DNA from: MM2 sp035460165 | GTDB taxonomy: Bacteria > Pseudomonadota > Gammaproteobacteria > Burkholderiales > Methylophilaceae | Length of the DNA: 64,000 nucleotides | Direction: 5' to 3' | Assembly: GCA_035460165.1 (NCBI GenBank) | Contig: DATHWW010000015.1 | Span: 86,696 to 150,695, forward strand | Part shown: piece after piece, positions 26,617-36,986 of the stretch | Position numbering within the stretch: position 1 is the first letter of the stretch | Layout of the letters: every line of letters begins with the position of its first letter | Notes under the pieces: model-generated | Databases searched by the model: none | Told to the model about the DNA's origin: nothing | Seen by the model: only the letters and a program-made list of their open reading frames with translations | Program-made: the position numbers and the translations under genes

Positions 26617-27684
26617 TCAGATGACAGCCACGGGATAAGAACCCATGACCTTCAGGAAAGCTGCTTTGTCAGTAATTTCTCTTAATGCCGTCGCGACACG
26701 TGCATCTTCGCGATGCCCTTCGATATCGACGAAAAATACGTATTCCCACAGGCCTGTATGTGCCGGCCTCGATTCGAACTTGGTCATGCTGACGCCATGG
26801 CGAGCCAAGGGTTCCAGCAAGGAAACCACCGCGCCGGGGAGATTGCGCGCGGCCATGGCCAATGAGGTCTTGTCACGGCCTGACGGTGCAACGTCATGGC
26901 TCGACAATACGAGAAAGCGCGTCGTGTTGCGAGGATCGTCCTCGATGTTTTCGGCTAGCAGGTCAAGGCCGAACAGTTCACCGGCACGACGACTGGCAAT
27001 GGCTGCCGTCCCCGGCTGCTCCGCGGCGAGCCGAGCCGCCTCGGAGTTGCTGGCGACCGCCTGACGCTCGATGCCAGGCAGGTTGCGGTTCAGCCATTCA
27101 TGGCACTGGGCAAGCGATTGTGCATGTGAATAAACCTTGCTAATGCCCGATTTGTCAGCGGATTTCGACAGCAGGTTGTGGTGTACTGGCAGATCGATCT
27201 CGCCGCAAATATGCAAGCCGGTCTGCAGCAGTAAATCCAGCGTGCGGCCGATGCCGCCTTCGGTAGAATTTTCCACCGGGACCACACCGTAATCGACTGC
27301 ACCGGTTTCCACCGTCTGGAAGACCTCGTCTATGGACGCGCATTGCACCGGTTTGGATAGACCGCCGAACTGCTTGTTGGCAGCCTCTTCGCTGTAGGTT
27401 CCGAGCGGACCGAGGAATGCGACGGATAACTCCTTTTCGAGCGCGCGACAGTTCGACATCACGGTGCGGAAAATTGCGGTCACCGCCTCATTCGGCAACG
27501 GACCGGGATTCTGCTCCATCAAGCGACGCAACACCTGCGCTTCGCGCTCTGGGCGATAAATCGGCCCGCCATTCTTCAGGTTGCCGATGGTATGCGCCAG
27601 CTGCGCGCGACGGCTCACCAACTGCAGCAGCTGCTCGTCGATACTATCGATCTGTTCCCGACACTTTTTAAGTTCTTCGCTCAT
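26617..27684 (-). CDS. pheA: Chorismate mutase/prephenate dehydratase (P-protein)
   Basis: Bifunctional enzyme that takes chorismate to phenylpyruvate, 355 aa. The AroQ-type chorismate mutase domain covers about residues 1-90 (REQIDSIDEQLLQLVSRRAQ). The dehydratase domain starts at VAFLGPLGTYSEEAA and includes DYGVVPVENSTEGG. A C-terminal ACT domain carries the phenylalanine-sensing ESRP (TKFESRPAHTGLWEY). It shares its substrate with the chorismatase of the pigment locus and with the trp genes in this window. It is downstream of serA by 31 bp, apparently one operon. Confidence 0.94.
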   Translation of the reverse strand: MSEELKKCREQIDSIDEQLLQLVSRRAQLAHTIGNLKNGGPIYRPEREAQVLRRLMEQNPGPLPNEAVTAIFRTVMSNCRALEKELSVAFLGPLGTYSEEAANKQFGGLSKPVQCASIDEVFQTVETGAVDYGVVPVENSTEGGIGRTLDLLLQTGLHICGEIDLPVHHNLLSKSADKSGISKVYSHAQSLAQCHEWLNRNLPGIERQAVASNSEAARLAAEQPGTAAIASRRAGELFGLDLLAENIEDDPRNTTRFLVLSSHDVAPSGRDKTSLAMAARNLPGAVVSLLEPLARHGVSMTKFESRPAHTGLWEYVFFVDIEGHREDARVATALREITDKAAFLKVMGSYPVAVI

Positions 27685-27715
27685 TCATTGCTCTGCGTTA
27701 TAGGGCGTGCTCGCC

Positions 27716-28900
27716 CTAGTGTTCCATGACAGGTAATGTCCGTACGTTCAATACGCCGTCGATACTGCTGATCCTTGCCACGGCAGCCTTAGGCACCGCG
27801 CTATCGAGATCCACCAGCGTATAAGCCATCTCATCGCGCGACTTGTTGACCATATTGTGGATATTCAACCCGGCCTCGGCCATTGCCGTGGAAATCTGCC
27901 CCAGCATGTTAGGCACATTGGCATTCGCAATCGCCAGCCGGAACGCAGATTCGCGCGGCATCTGCACGCTGGGAAAATTCACCGAATAGCCGATATTCCC
28001 ATTCTCCAGAAACTCGCGCACCTGATCCACCACCATTACCGCACAATTATCTTCGGCCTCCTGGGTTGAGGCGCCGAGATGCGGCAGCGCAATCACGCCG
28101 GGATGCGACTTGATGCGAGAAGTAGGGAAATCGCACACATAGGCACGCAACTTCTTGCTATCCAGCCCATCCAGCACCGCCTGCTCGTCGATCACCCCTT
28201 CCCGCGAGAAGTTGACCAGCACGGCCCCGTGCTTCATCAGCGCAATCCTCTCGGCGTTCACCATCTGCCGCGTCGCGTCGACCAGCGGCACATGCAGCGT
28301 GATGAAGTCGCTGTGGCGGAACACGTCGTCTACGCTATGCGCCCGCCTCACGTCCGATGAAAGCCGCCAGGCCGCATCCACGGTAATATCTGGGTCATAA
28401 CCCTGTACTTTCATGCCGAGCTTGAGCGCTGTATCGGCGACCATGCCGCCTACCGCACCCAGTCCGATGATGCCAAGCATCCGGCCCGGCAACTCGATGC
28501 CGGCGAAGGGCTTCTTGCCCTCTTCCACCTGAGCCGCCAACGTGGCGTCGTCGCCTTGCAACTTCTCTACAAACTTCATTGCCGGAGCGATATTGCGCGC
28601 TGCCATCAACATGCCGGTCAGAACCAATTCCTTGACCGCATTCGCATTCGCGCCCGGGGTATTGAACACCACCACGCCGCGCTTGCTCATTTCGGCAATG
28701 GGAATGTTGTTGGTGCCCGCACCGGCTCGGCCGATGGTGCGGACACTGGGAGGAATGTCCATCTCATGCATGCGCGCTGAGCGCACGAGGATGGCGTCGG
28801 GATTTGCGATCTCGCTACCGGTTTCGTAGCTTTCCGCCGGCAACCGCTTAAGGCCGTGCGATGAAATCTTGTTGAGGATCAGTATGCGATATTTGCCCAC
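27716..28900 (-). CDS. serA: D-3-phosphoglycerate dehydrogenase, short form with C-terminal ACT domain
   Basis: First step of serine synthesis, 394 aa. It has the D-isomer 2-hydroxyacid dehydrogenase fold: GRAGAGTNNIP, an NAD-binding GLGAVGGMVADTALKLGM near residue 148, and HVPLVDATRQMV. The last 75 residues are an ACT domain (IHNMVNKSRDEMAYTLVDLD), the usual serine-feedback site. The start is a GTG. It sits with serC and pheA in a conserved betaproteobacterial order. It is shorter than the E. coli enzyme (410 aa). Confidence 0.9.
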   Translation of the reverse strand: MGKYRILILNKISSHGLKRLPAESYETGSEIANPDAILVRSARMHEMDIPPSVRTIGRAGAGTNNIPIAEMSKRGVVVFNTPGANANAVKELVLTGMLMAARNIAPAMKFVEKLQGDDATLAAQVEEGKKPFAGIELPGRMLGIIGLGAVGGMVADTALKLGMKVQGYDPDITVDAAWRLSSDVRRAHSVDDVFRHSDFITLHVPLVDATRQMVNAERIALMKHGAVLVNFSREGVIDEQAVLDGLDSKKLRAYVCDFPTSRIKSHPGVIALPHLGASTQEAEDNCAVMVVDQVREFLENGNIGYSVNFPSVQMPRESAFRLAIANANVPNMLGQISTAMAEAGLNIHNMVNKSRDEMAYTLVDLDSAVPKAAVARISSIDGVLNVRTLPVMEH

Positions 28901-28931
28901 GACTCCCTCCCTTTGCCGCCTTGCGGCGGAC

Positions 28932-30014
28932 TTACGAATTGCTTTGTTCGAACTCCTTCATAAATTCGACCAAGGTCTTTACGCCCTCTTCCGGCATCGC
29001 GTTGTATATCGACGCACGCATGCCGCCCACCGAACGGTGGCCCTTCAATTGCATCAGACCCCGTTTCTGCGCCTGCTTGAGAAACTCTTCGTCCAACGCC
29101 TCGTTTGCCAGCGTGAACGGAATATTCATACGCGAGCGATTTTCTTTCGCGGTCGGGCAACGGTAGAAATCGGTGCTGTCGAGATAATCGTACAACAGGT
29201 TGGCCTTGCGCAGATTGATCTTTTCCATCTCGGCCAAGCCGCCGCGCGCCTTCAGCAGCTTGAATACCAAGCCGGCGATGTAGATCGCGAATGTCGGCGG
29301 CGTGTTATACATGGAGTCGTTGTCGGCTTGCAGCTTGTAGTCGAACATCGTCGGCGTGCCAGGCAGGAGATCGCCCAGCAGGTCATCGCGCACGATAACG
29401 ATGGTCAGTCCTGCCGGACCAATGTTCTTCTGCGCGCCGGCATAGATCAGGCCGAACTTGCTGACGTCTATCGGACGCGACAGGATATGCGAGGACATGT
29501 CCACCACCAGCGGCACATTGCCGGTTTCCGGTGTCCAGAACATTTCCACACCGCCGATGGTCTCGTTGGAGGTGTAGTGCACGTAGGCAGCCTCGGGGTC
29601 GAGCTTCCATTGGTCCTGCGTCGGCGCGTAGCTGAAATTCTTGTCGGCCGAACTGGCAACGACATTCACTTCGCAATATTTCTTCGCTTCGCTGATGGCT
29701 TTCTTCGACCATTCGCCAGTATTCAGGTAATCGGCCTTCTTCTTGCCGTGCAGTAGATTCATCGGGATCGCGGTGAACTGCATGGAGGCGCCGCCTTGCA
29801 GGAACAGCACCTTGTAATTGGCGGGGATATTCAGCAGTTCGCGCAGATCGGCCTCGGCCTCGGCCTGGATGCTCATGTATTCCTTGCCGCGATGACTCAT
29901 TTCCATCACCGACATGCCGGAGCCGTGCCAGTCCATCATCTCTTCGCCTGCCTGCTTCAGCACTTCCTTGGGCAGCACCGCCGGACCGGCGGAGAAATTG
30001 TAAATCTGCGTCAT
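28932..30014 (-). CDS. serC: Phosphoserine aminotransferase
   Basis: PLP enzyme converting 3-phosphohydroxypyruvate to phosphoserine, also used in PLP synthesis. Its 360 aa begin YNFSAGPAVLPKEVL, the characteristic N-terminus. The PLP lysine is in AGAQKNIGPAGLT. Motifs for phosphate binding (GGASMQF, HYTSNETIGG) are present. It lies between gyrA (13 bp) and serA (31 bp), so it is probably co-transcribed. Confidence 0.95.
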   Translation of the reverse strand: MTQIYNFSAGPAVLPKEVLKQAGEEMMDWHGSGMSVMEMSHRGKEYMSIQAEAEADLRELLNIPANYKVLFLQGGASMQFTAIPMNLLHGKKKADYLNTGEWSKKAISEAKKYCEVNVVASSADKNFSYAPTQDQWKLDPEAAYVHYTSNETIGGVEMFWTPETGNVPLVVDMSSHILSRPIDVSKFGLIYAGAQKNIGPAGLTIVIVRDDLLGDLLPGTPTMFDYKLQADNDSMYNTPPTFAIYIAGLVFKLLKARGGLAEMEKINLRKANLLYDYLDSTDFYRCPTAKENRSRMNIPFTLANEALDEEFLKQAQKRGLMQLKGHRSVGGMRASIYNAMPEEGVKTLVEFMKEFEQSNS

Positions 30015-30027
30015 ACCAGCCCCTTCC

Positions 30028-32580
30028 CTATAATTGCTCTTCTTCGTCGTCGGTTTCGACCACTTTTTCCAGGCCGGAAAGCTTCTCGCCTTCGCCCAGA
30101 TTGATCAGCGTCACGCCCTGCGTGGCACGACCCAACTCGCGGATTTCCTTGACGCGGGTGCGGATCAGCACGCCGCCGGTGGTGATCAGCATGATCTCGT
30201 CCTCGTCGCTCACCAGCTTGGCGGCGACGACCTTGCCATTGCGTGCCGACGTCGCAATCGCGATCACGCCCTGCGTGCCGCGACCGGAATGACGGAAATC
30301 GGCGAGTACGGTGCGCTTGCCGTAACCATTTTCGGTAGCGACCAGCACGGTCTGCTTGTCATCTTCCGCGATCAGCAGCGACAGCACCTGCTGCTTGGCT
30401 TGCAGCTTCATGCCGCGCACGCCACGCGTGGCGCGACCCATCGCACGGACATCTTCTTCGTCGAACCAGACCGCCTTACCGCCGTCGGAGACCAGCACTA
30501 CGTCGTTGGCACCGTTGGTGACTTCAGCACCGATCAGGAAATCGCCGTCGTCCAGGTTGATGGCAATGATGCCGGCCTTGCGCGGGTTGGAGAACTCGGT
30601 CAGCGCGGTCTTCTTCACGGTTCCCTGTGCAGTCGCCATGAAAATGAAATGGTTTTCGTCGAACTCTTTGACCGACAGGATGGCGTTGATCTTCTCGCCT
30701 TCTTCCAGCGGGAACAGGTTGACGATCGGCTTGCCGCGGCTGATGCGGGAACCTTGCGGCACTTCGTAGACCTTGAGCCAGTAAACGCGGCCGCGGCTGG
30801 AAAAGCACAAGATGTAATCATGCGTATTGGCGACAAACATCTTGTCGATGAAATCGTCTTCCTTGGTCGCCGCCGCCTGCTTGCCGCGGCCGCCGCGACG
30901 CTGGGCACGGTATTCGGCCAGCGGCTGCGACTTGATGTAACCGGTATGCGACAGCGTCACCACCACATCTTCTGGCGTGATCAGGTCTTCCAGCGAAATA
31001 TCCTGCGCATTGTGCTCGATCTCGCTGCGGCGCTTGTCATTGAATTGCGCCTTGATCGCGGACAGCTCGGTGACGATGATCTGCGTTACGCGTTCCGGTT
31101 TGGCCAAGATGTCCAGCAGGTCGGTGATGACATCCATCACTTCCTTGTATTCGGTAACGATCTTGTCCTGCTCCAGCCCGGTCAGGCGTTGCAGGCGCAT
31201 CTGCAGGATTTCCTGCGCCTGTACGTCGGAAAGCCTGTAGCCGTTGTCCTTGAGGCCATACGCTTCGTCCAGCCCTTCGGGACGCGAGGCATCGGAAGCG
31301 GCACGCTTCAGCATTTCCTCCACCACCGGCGATTTCCAGGTGCGCTCCATCAGCGACACCTTGGCTTCCGGCGGCGTTGGGGCGGCCTTGATCAGCGCGA
31401 TCATCTCGTCCACATTGGCCAGCGCGACGGCCAAGCCTTCCAACACGTGGCCCCGGGCACGCGCCTTGCGCAATTCGAATACGGTACGGCGCGTGACCAC
31501 TTCGCGACGATGGCGCAGGAAAGCTTCCAGCATCTGCTTGAGGTTCAGCAAACGCGGCTGGCCATCCAGCAAGGCCACCATGTTCATGCCAAAGGTGTCT
31601 TGCAGCTGGGTTTGCTTGTAGAGATTGTTCAGCACCACTTCCGGCACTTCGCCGCGCTTCAGCTCAATCACCATGCGCATGCCGGACTTGTCCGATTCGT
31701 CGCGCAGATCCGAAATGCCCTCGATCTTCTTGTCGTTGACCAGTTCGGCAATCTTTTCGATCAACGACTTCTTGTTCACCTGGTAAGGCAGTTCGTCGAC
31801 GATGATGGCCTGGCGTTCGCCGCGGCCGATGTCCTCGAAGTGGGTACGGGCGCGCATCACGACACGGCCGCGGCCGGTGCGGTAGCCTTCCTTGACGCCT
31901 ACGGTGCCGTAAATGATGCCGGCGGTCGGGAAGTCCGGCGCCGGGACAATGTCGATCAGTTCGTCGATCGTGATCTCGGAGTTCTGCAATACCGCCATGC
32001 AGGCGTCGATGATTTCGCCCAGGTTATGCGGCGGGATATTGGTCGCCATGCCCACCGCGATCCCGGACGAGCCGTTGATCAGCAAATTGGGGATGCGCGC
32101 CGGCATGATCAGCGGCTCGTGCTCCGAACCATCGTAATTCGGCCCGAAATCGACCGTTTCCTTGTCGAGATCGGCCAGCAATTCGTGCGCGATGCGCGAC
32201 ATGCGGATTTCGGTGTACCGCATCGCAGCAGCATTGTCGCCGTCGACCGAGCCGAAGTTGCCCTGACCGTCGACCAACATGTAGCGCAACGAGAAATCCT
32301 GCGCCATGCGTACGATGGTGTCGTATACCGCGGTGTCGCCGTGCGGGTGGTATTTACCGATCACGTCGCCGACGATACGCGCCGACTTCTTGTAGGGGCG
32401 ATTCCAGTCGTTGGAGAGTTCATGCATCGCATAGAGTACGCGGCGATGCACCGGTTTCAGGCCATCCCGAACATCGGGCAATGCGCGGCCCACGATTACG
32501 CTCATTGCGTAATCGAGGTAGGAACGGCGCATCTCTTCTTCTAGGCTGACGGGGAGTGTTTCTTTGGCGAACTGATCCAT
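30028..32580 (-). CDS. gyrA: DNA gyrase subunit A
   Basis: Type II topoisomerase subunit, 850 aa. The catalytic Tyr122 is in AAMRYTEIR. The quinolone-resistance region reads HPHGDTAVYDTIV with Thr83 and Asp87; Thr at 83 is a natural variant in several genera. The GyrA box QRRGGRGK starts the C-terminal DNA-wrapping domain. The acidic tail VVETDDEEEQL is normal. It heads the gyrA-serC-serA-pheA-hisC string. Confidence 0.97.
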   Translation of the reverse strand: MDQFAKETLPVSLEEEMRRSYLDYAMSVIVGRALPDVRDGLKPVHRRVLYAMHELSNDWNRPYKKSARIVGDVIGKYHPHGDTAVYDTIVRMAQDFSLRYMLVDGQGNFGSVDGDNAAAMRYTEIRMSRIAHELLADLDKETVDFGPNYDGSEHEPLIMPARIPNLLINGSSGIAVGMATNIPPHNLGEIIDACMAVLQNSEITIDELIDIVPAPDFPTAGIIYGTVGVKEGYRTGRGRVVMRARTHFEDIGRGERQAIIVDELPYQVNKKSLIEKIAELVNDKKIEGISDLRDESDKSGMRMVIELKRGEVPEVVLNNLYKQTQLQDTFGMNMVALLDGQPRLLNLKQMLEAFLRHRREVVTRRTVFELRKARARGHVLEGLAVALANVDEMIALIKAAPTPPEAKVSLMERTWKSPVVEEMLKRAASDASRPEGLDEAYGLKDNGYRLSDVQAQEILQMRLQRLTGLEQDKIVTEYKEVMDVITDLLDILAKPERVTQIIVTELSAIKAQFNDKRRSEIEHNAQDISLEDLITPEDVVVTLSHTGYIKSQPLAEYRAQRRGGRGKQAAATKEDDFIDKMFVANTHDYILCFSSRGRVYWLKVYEVPQGSRISRGKPIVNLFPLEEGEKINAILSVKEFDENHFIFMATAQGTVKKTALTEFSNPRKAGIIAINLDDGDFLIGAEVTNGANDVVLVSDGGKAVWFDEEDVRAMGRATRGVRGMKLQAKQQVLSLLIAEDDKQTVLVATENGYGKRTVLADFRHSGRGTQGVIAIATSARNGKVVAAKLVSDEDEIMLITTGGVLIRTRVKEIRELGRATQGVTLINLGEGEKLSGLEKVVETDDEEEQL

Positions 32581-32803
32581 AAATCCTATTGATTCAGCGA
32601 GGGCATAAAAGCCTTGATTCTAGCATGAGAAGCGCTCTCTATCACGGCCAAATACCTCTTCAATCAGGAGTTTCGACTCTTCGCAAAAACAGAATAAAAG
32701 GCCTTGATTTAAAATCCCTTTTTTATTCATTGTTGAATTACCATCCGGCCTGCCGCATGATGTTCGTTTGGTTTCAACAACAACAGTCTCAAGGAGAACC
32801 AAC
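32581..32803. other. Divergent intergenic region between gyrA and tpx
   Basis: 223 bp with no gene that I can support. It must hold the gyrA promoter on one strand and the tpx promoter on the other. A GCCTTGATT motif occurs twice about 100 bp apart (near 32610 and 32702). No confident -35/-10 pair or OxyR site was identified. AAGGAG at 32791-32796 is the tpx ribosome site. Confidence 0.4.
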
Positions 32804-33307
32804 ATGGCAAGCACTGTCACCCTCAAAGGCAATTCGGTCGATGTCGCCGGCGACTTTCCCAAGGTCGGCCAAACCGCCCCCGATTTCAAACTGGTAAACC
32901 AGGATCTGCAAAATGTCACCTTGGCCGATTTCGCCGGCAAACGCAAAGTCCTCAATATTTTCCCGAGCATCGACACCCCCACCTGCGCCACATCGGTACG
33001 CAAGTTCAACCAAGCGGCAGGCGACCTGCCGAATACCGTCGTACTCTGCGTTTCCGTGGACCTCCCCTTCGCCCAGAAGCGCTTCTGCGGCGCGGAAGGC
33101 CTGAGCAATGTCACTACGCTGTCGACCATGCGCGGCCGCGAATTCCTGGAAAACTATGGCGTAGCCATAACCAGCAGTAAGCTGGAAGGCATTGCAGCAC
33201 GCGCCGTCGTCGTTCTGGATGAAAACAACAAGGTGCTGCATAGCGAACTGGTCAACGAAATCACCACCGAACCGAACTACGATGCCGTGGCTGCGGTTCT
33301 GAAATAA
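32804..33307 (+). CDS. tpx: Thiol peroxidase (atypical 2-Cys peroxiredoxin)
   Basis: Reduces hydrogen and alkyl peroxides using thioredoxin. The 167-aa length is normal for Tpx. The peroxidatic Cys61 is in SIDTPTCATSVRKFN and the resolving Cys95 in QKRFCGAEG, the spacing that defines Tpx. ATG 32804 has AAGGAG 7 nt upstream; earlier in-frame starts lack this. A second peroxiredoxin gene follows about 100 bp downstream. Confidence 0.93.
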   Translation: MASTVTLKGNSVDVAGDFPKVGQTAPDFKLVNQDLQNVTLADFAGKRKVLNIFPSIDTPTCATSVRKFNQAAGDLPNTVVLCVSVDLPFAQKRFCGAEGLSNVTTLSTMRGREFLENYGVAITSSKLEGIAARAVVVLDENNKVLHSELVNEITTEPNYDAVAAVLK

Positions 33308-33344
33308 TTCGTCGCTCGCAACAAGCAATAGAAATTCAGCATCG

Positions 33345-33372
33345 GTTGAATTAAGCTATCGGATTATTCAAC
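33345..33372. promoter_or_regulatory. Dyad upstream of the second peroxiredoxin gene
   Basis: GTTGAAT and ATTCAAC form a perfect 7-bp inverted repeat with a 14-nt spacer, 35 bp before the peroxiredoxin ATG. It does not clearly fit the OxyR consensus. It could be an operator or an RNA hairpin; the role is unknown. Confidence 0.3.
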
Positions 33373-33406
33373 TCGCATTCAACCCATCCAATAAGGAGAA
33401 ATTCAC

Positions 33407-34009
33407 ATGGCCGTTCTCGTCGGGAAAACCGCACCGAGCTTTACCACTGCCGCCGTTATGGGCGACAACAGCATCAATGACAACTTCACACTGGCCGATC
33501 AAATCAAGGGCAAATACGCCGTCGTGTTTTTCTATCCGCTCGACTTCACCTTCGTCTGCCCGTCCGAACTGATTGCATTCGATCACCGCCTGGAAGAGTT
33601 CAAGAAGCGTGGCGTGGAAGTGGTCGGCGTGTCCATCGACTCGCACTTCACCCATCTGGCGTGGAAGAACACCCCGGTCAACGCCGGCGGCATCGGCAAG
33701 GTCGGCTACCCGCTGATCGCCGACATGAAGCACGACTACTGCAAGGCCTATGACGTCGAAGCCGATGCTGGCGTCGCCTATCGCGGCTCTTTCCTGATCG
33801 ACAAATCCGGCGTCGTTCGCCATCAAGTCGTGAACGACCTGCCGCTGGGCCGCAACATCGACGAAATGCTGCGCATGATCGACGCGCTGCAATTCACCGA
33901 AGAACACGGCGAAGTTTGCCCAGCCGGCTGGAGCAAGGGCAAGGCCGGCATGGACGCCAGCCCGGAAGGCGTTGCCAAGTATCTGGCATCGCACGCCAAC
34001 GAACTGTAA
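33407..34009 (+). CDS. Typical 2-Cys peroxiredoxin (AhpC/Prx1 type)
   Basis: A 200-aa peroxide-detoxifying enzyme with peroxidatic Cys51 in FYPLDFTFVCPSE and resolving Cys171 in GEVCPAGW. The Prx1 class YF-like tail is absent: the protein ends YLASHANEL. AAGGAG precedes the ATG. It is the second of two peroxiredoxins in tandem and ends in a strong terminator. The reductase is not encoded nearby, so thioredoxin or another general donor is likely. AhpC proper is an alternative name, but no ahpF is present. Confidence 0.92.
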   Translation: MAVLVGKTAPSFTTAAVMGDNSINDNFTLADQIKGKYAVVFFYPLDFTFVCPSELIAFDHRLEEFKKRGVEVVGVSIDSHFTHLAWKNTPVNAGGIGKVGYPLIADMKHDYCKAYDVEADAGVAYRGSFLIDKSGVVRHQVVNDLPLGRNIDEMLRMIDALQFTEEHGEVCPAGWSKGKAGMDASPEGVAKYLASHANEL

Positions 34010-34028
34010 TTCATCCGGTTCGATCAAT

Positions 34029-34055
34029 AAAAACGGGGCCATAGGCCCCGTTTTT
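34029..34055. terminator. Bidirectional Rho-independent terminator (peroxiredoxin/metZ)
   Basis: AAAAACGGGGCC, ATA, GGCCCCGTTTTTA: a 7-bp GC stem flanked by A and T runs, placed between convergent genes. It serves the plus-strand peroxiredoxin and, in reverse, the minus-strand metZ. Confidence 0.9.
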
Positions 34056-34068
34056 ATTTGTCCGCAGG

Positions 34069-35241
34069 TTATCGTGTTAGGCCACGCTGCAAGTCCGCCT
34101 TGATATCGTCGATGTGCTCCAGCCCAACGGCAATGCGCACCAATCCATCGCCGATACCCGCCGCCGCACGCGCCTCCGGCGTCACGCGGCTATGCGTCGT
34201 CGTCGCAGGATGCGTAATCGTGCTCTTGGCATCGCCGAGATTGGCCGTGATCGACAACATGCGCGTCGCATCAATCAATGCCCACGCCGCATCCTTGCCG
34301 CCCTTCACATCGAACGCAACGATGCCGCCACCAGCCTTTTGCTGCTGCATGGCGAGTGCATGCTGCGGGTGCGATGCCAGCCCTGGATAATATACCCGCT
34401 CCACCTGCGGCTGCGCTTCCAGCCATTGCGCCAGTGCGAGTGCGTTGCGCGAATGCGCCTCCATGCGCAACGCCAGCGTTTCCAGTCCTTTCAAAAACAC
34501 CCATGCATTGAATGCGCTCATGGTCGGCCCAGCCGTACGCAGGAATCCGTAAACCGGCTCCAACACGTCTTTCTTACCCAGCACGGCACCGCCCAGGCAG
34601 CGCCCCTGGCCGTCAATGTACTTGGTCGCGGAATGAATGACGATATCCGCGCCCAGCGCAAGAGGTAGCTGCAAAGCGGGCGTGCAGAAGCAGTTATCCA
34701 CGGCCAACAGTGCGCCTGACTTTTTCGCCAGCGCGGCGAGCGAGGCAATATCGCACACCTCGGTCAACGGATTGGAGGGTGTTTCGACAAAAAACAGCTT
34801 GGTATTCGGTCGAACCGCTGCCGCCCATTCCGCCTCATCTGTCAGCGACACGAAGGTCGTTTCCAGCCCCCAGCGTTTCAGGATGTTGCCGAACAGCTGC
34901 ACACTGGTGCCGAAAATACTGCGCGAGGCGATCACATGATCGCCGGCGGAGCATAGCCCCATCACGCAAGCAAGAATGGCCGACATGCCGCTAGAAGTCG
35001 CAACGCAGAACTCAGCGCCTTCCAGAGCCGCCAACTTGTCCTGAAACATGGTGACGGTGGGATTGGTGAAACGGGAATAAATATTGCCCGGCTCCTGCCC
35101 GCCGAAACGCGCAGCGGCTTGCGCGGCGCTCTCGAAAACGAAGCTGGAAGTAAGAAAAATGGCTTCGGAATTTTCACCGAATTCGGTATGCGCGCTGCCC
35201 GCGCGCACCCCCAGCGTTTCCGGATGATTGGAATAATCCAT
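34069..35241 (-). CDS. metZ: O-succinylhomoserine sulfhydrylase
   Basis: Cys/Met-metabolism PLP enzyme of about 390 residues. It likely makes homocysteine from O-succinylhomoserine and sulfide. The PLP lysine is in HSATKYIDGQG, with NPTVTMFQDKLAALEGAE and VETPSNPLTEV as family motifs. A MetZ call rather than MetB or MetC rests on the N-terminus (TLGVRAG) and the purF neighbour found in Burkholderia and Pseudomonas. ATG 35239-35241 is used; an upstream frame to 35271 lies inside the leader. Expression should be controlled by the SAM-II riboswitch just upstream. Confidence 0.9.
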   Translation of the reverse strand: MDYSNHPETLGVRAGSAHTEFGENSEAIFLTSSFVFESAAQAAARFGGQEPGNIYSRFTNPTVTMFQDKLAALEGAEFCVATSSGMSAILACVMGLCSAGDHVIASRSIFGTSVQLFGNILKRWGLETTFVSLTDEAEWAAAVRPNTKLFFVETPSNPLTEVCDIASLAALAKKSGALLAVDNCFCTPALQLPLALGADIVIHSATKYIDGQGRCLGGAVLGKKDVLEPVYGFLRTAGPTMSAFNAWVFLKGLETLALRMEAHSRNALALAQWLEAQPQVERVYYPGLASHPQHALAMQQQKAGGGIVAFDVKGGKDAAWALIDATRMLSITANLGDAKSTITHPATTTHSRVTPEARAAAGIGDGLVRIAVGLEHIDDIKADLQRGLTR

Positions 35242-35272
35242 GACTATTGTCCTTCTGCCTGCTTCAGGCAAT

Positions 35273-35305
35273 AAAAAACCCGTTTCAGCGATTGGCTAAA
35301 ACGGG
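35273..35305 (-). terminator. metZ leader terminator (riboswitch expression platform)
   Basis: On the minus strand CCCGTTTTAGC, a short loop and GCTGAAACGGG form an imperfect hairpin followed by TTTTTT, about 12 nt after the SAM-II aptamer and 32 bp before the metZ ATG. The 5' arm TTTAGC is complementary to GCTAAA at the aptamer 3' end, and the 3' arm GCTGAAA to TTTCAGC in the aptamer, so a terminator/antiterminator switch is plausible. Confidence 0.8.
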
Positions 35306-35316
35306 CTTGTCTGGCT

Positions 35317-35373
35317 CGCTTTAGCTGCATTTGTAATGCGCCCGCAAGCTGAAACTGTCAAATCGGCGCAGAC
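35317..35373 (-). ncRNA. SAM-II (SAM-alpha) riboswitch aptamer
   Basis: The minus strand reads GCGCCGATTTGAC, then CTTGCGGGCGC, then ATTACAAATGCAGCTAAAG. This is the layout of the SAM-II pseudoknot: a P1 stem (GCGCC with GGGCGC), a GATTT stretch after P1, a CTTGC segment, and the conserved AAATG-(N)-AGCTAAAG 3' end. I compared it from memory with published metX aptamers. It directly precedes metZ and starts within a few bases of the predicted transcription start. It senses S-adenosylmethionine. Confidence 0.82.
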
Positions 35374-35376
35374 CTC

Positions 35377-35405
35377 ACGATAAAACCGTGGCGTTTCTTT
35401 GTCAA
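35377..35405 (-). promoter_or_regulatory. Sigma-70 promoter of metZ
   Basis: On the minus strand a perfect TTGACA -35 is followed after exactly 17 nt by TATCGT. The predicted start falls near 35370, so the transcript begins at the SAM-II aptamer. The -35 ends 5 bp from the purF stop. Confidence 0.7.
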
Positions 35406-35409
35406 CCTG

Positions 35410-36954
<1,545 letters not shown>

Positions 36955-36986
36955 GCGTGTAATCGCTCCTGCTTGAAACGCTAAAG

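Noticed and set aside
30034..32544. An 836-codon open frame antisense to gyrA
   Set aside because: It mirrors gyrA codon for codon, has no domain pattern, and results from GC-rich codon bias in the true gene.
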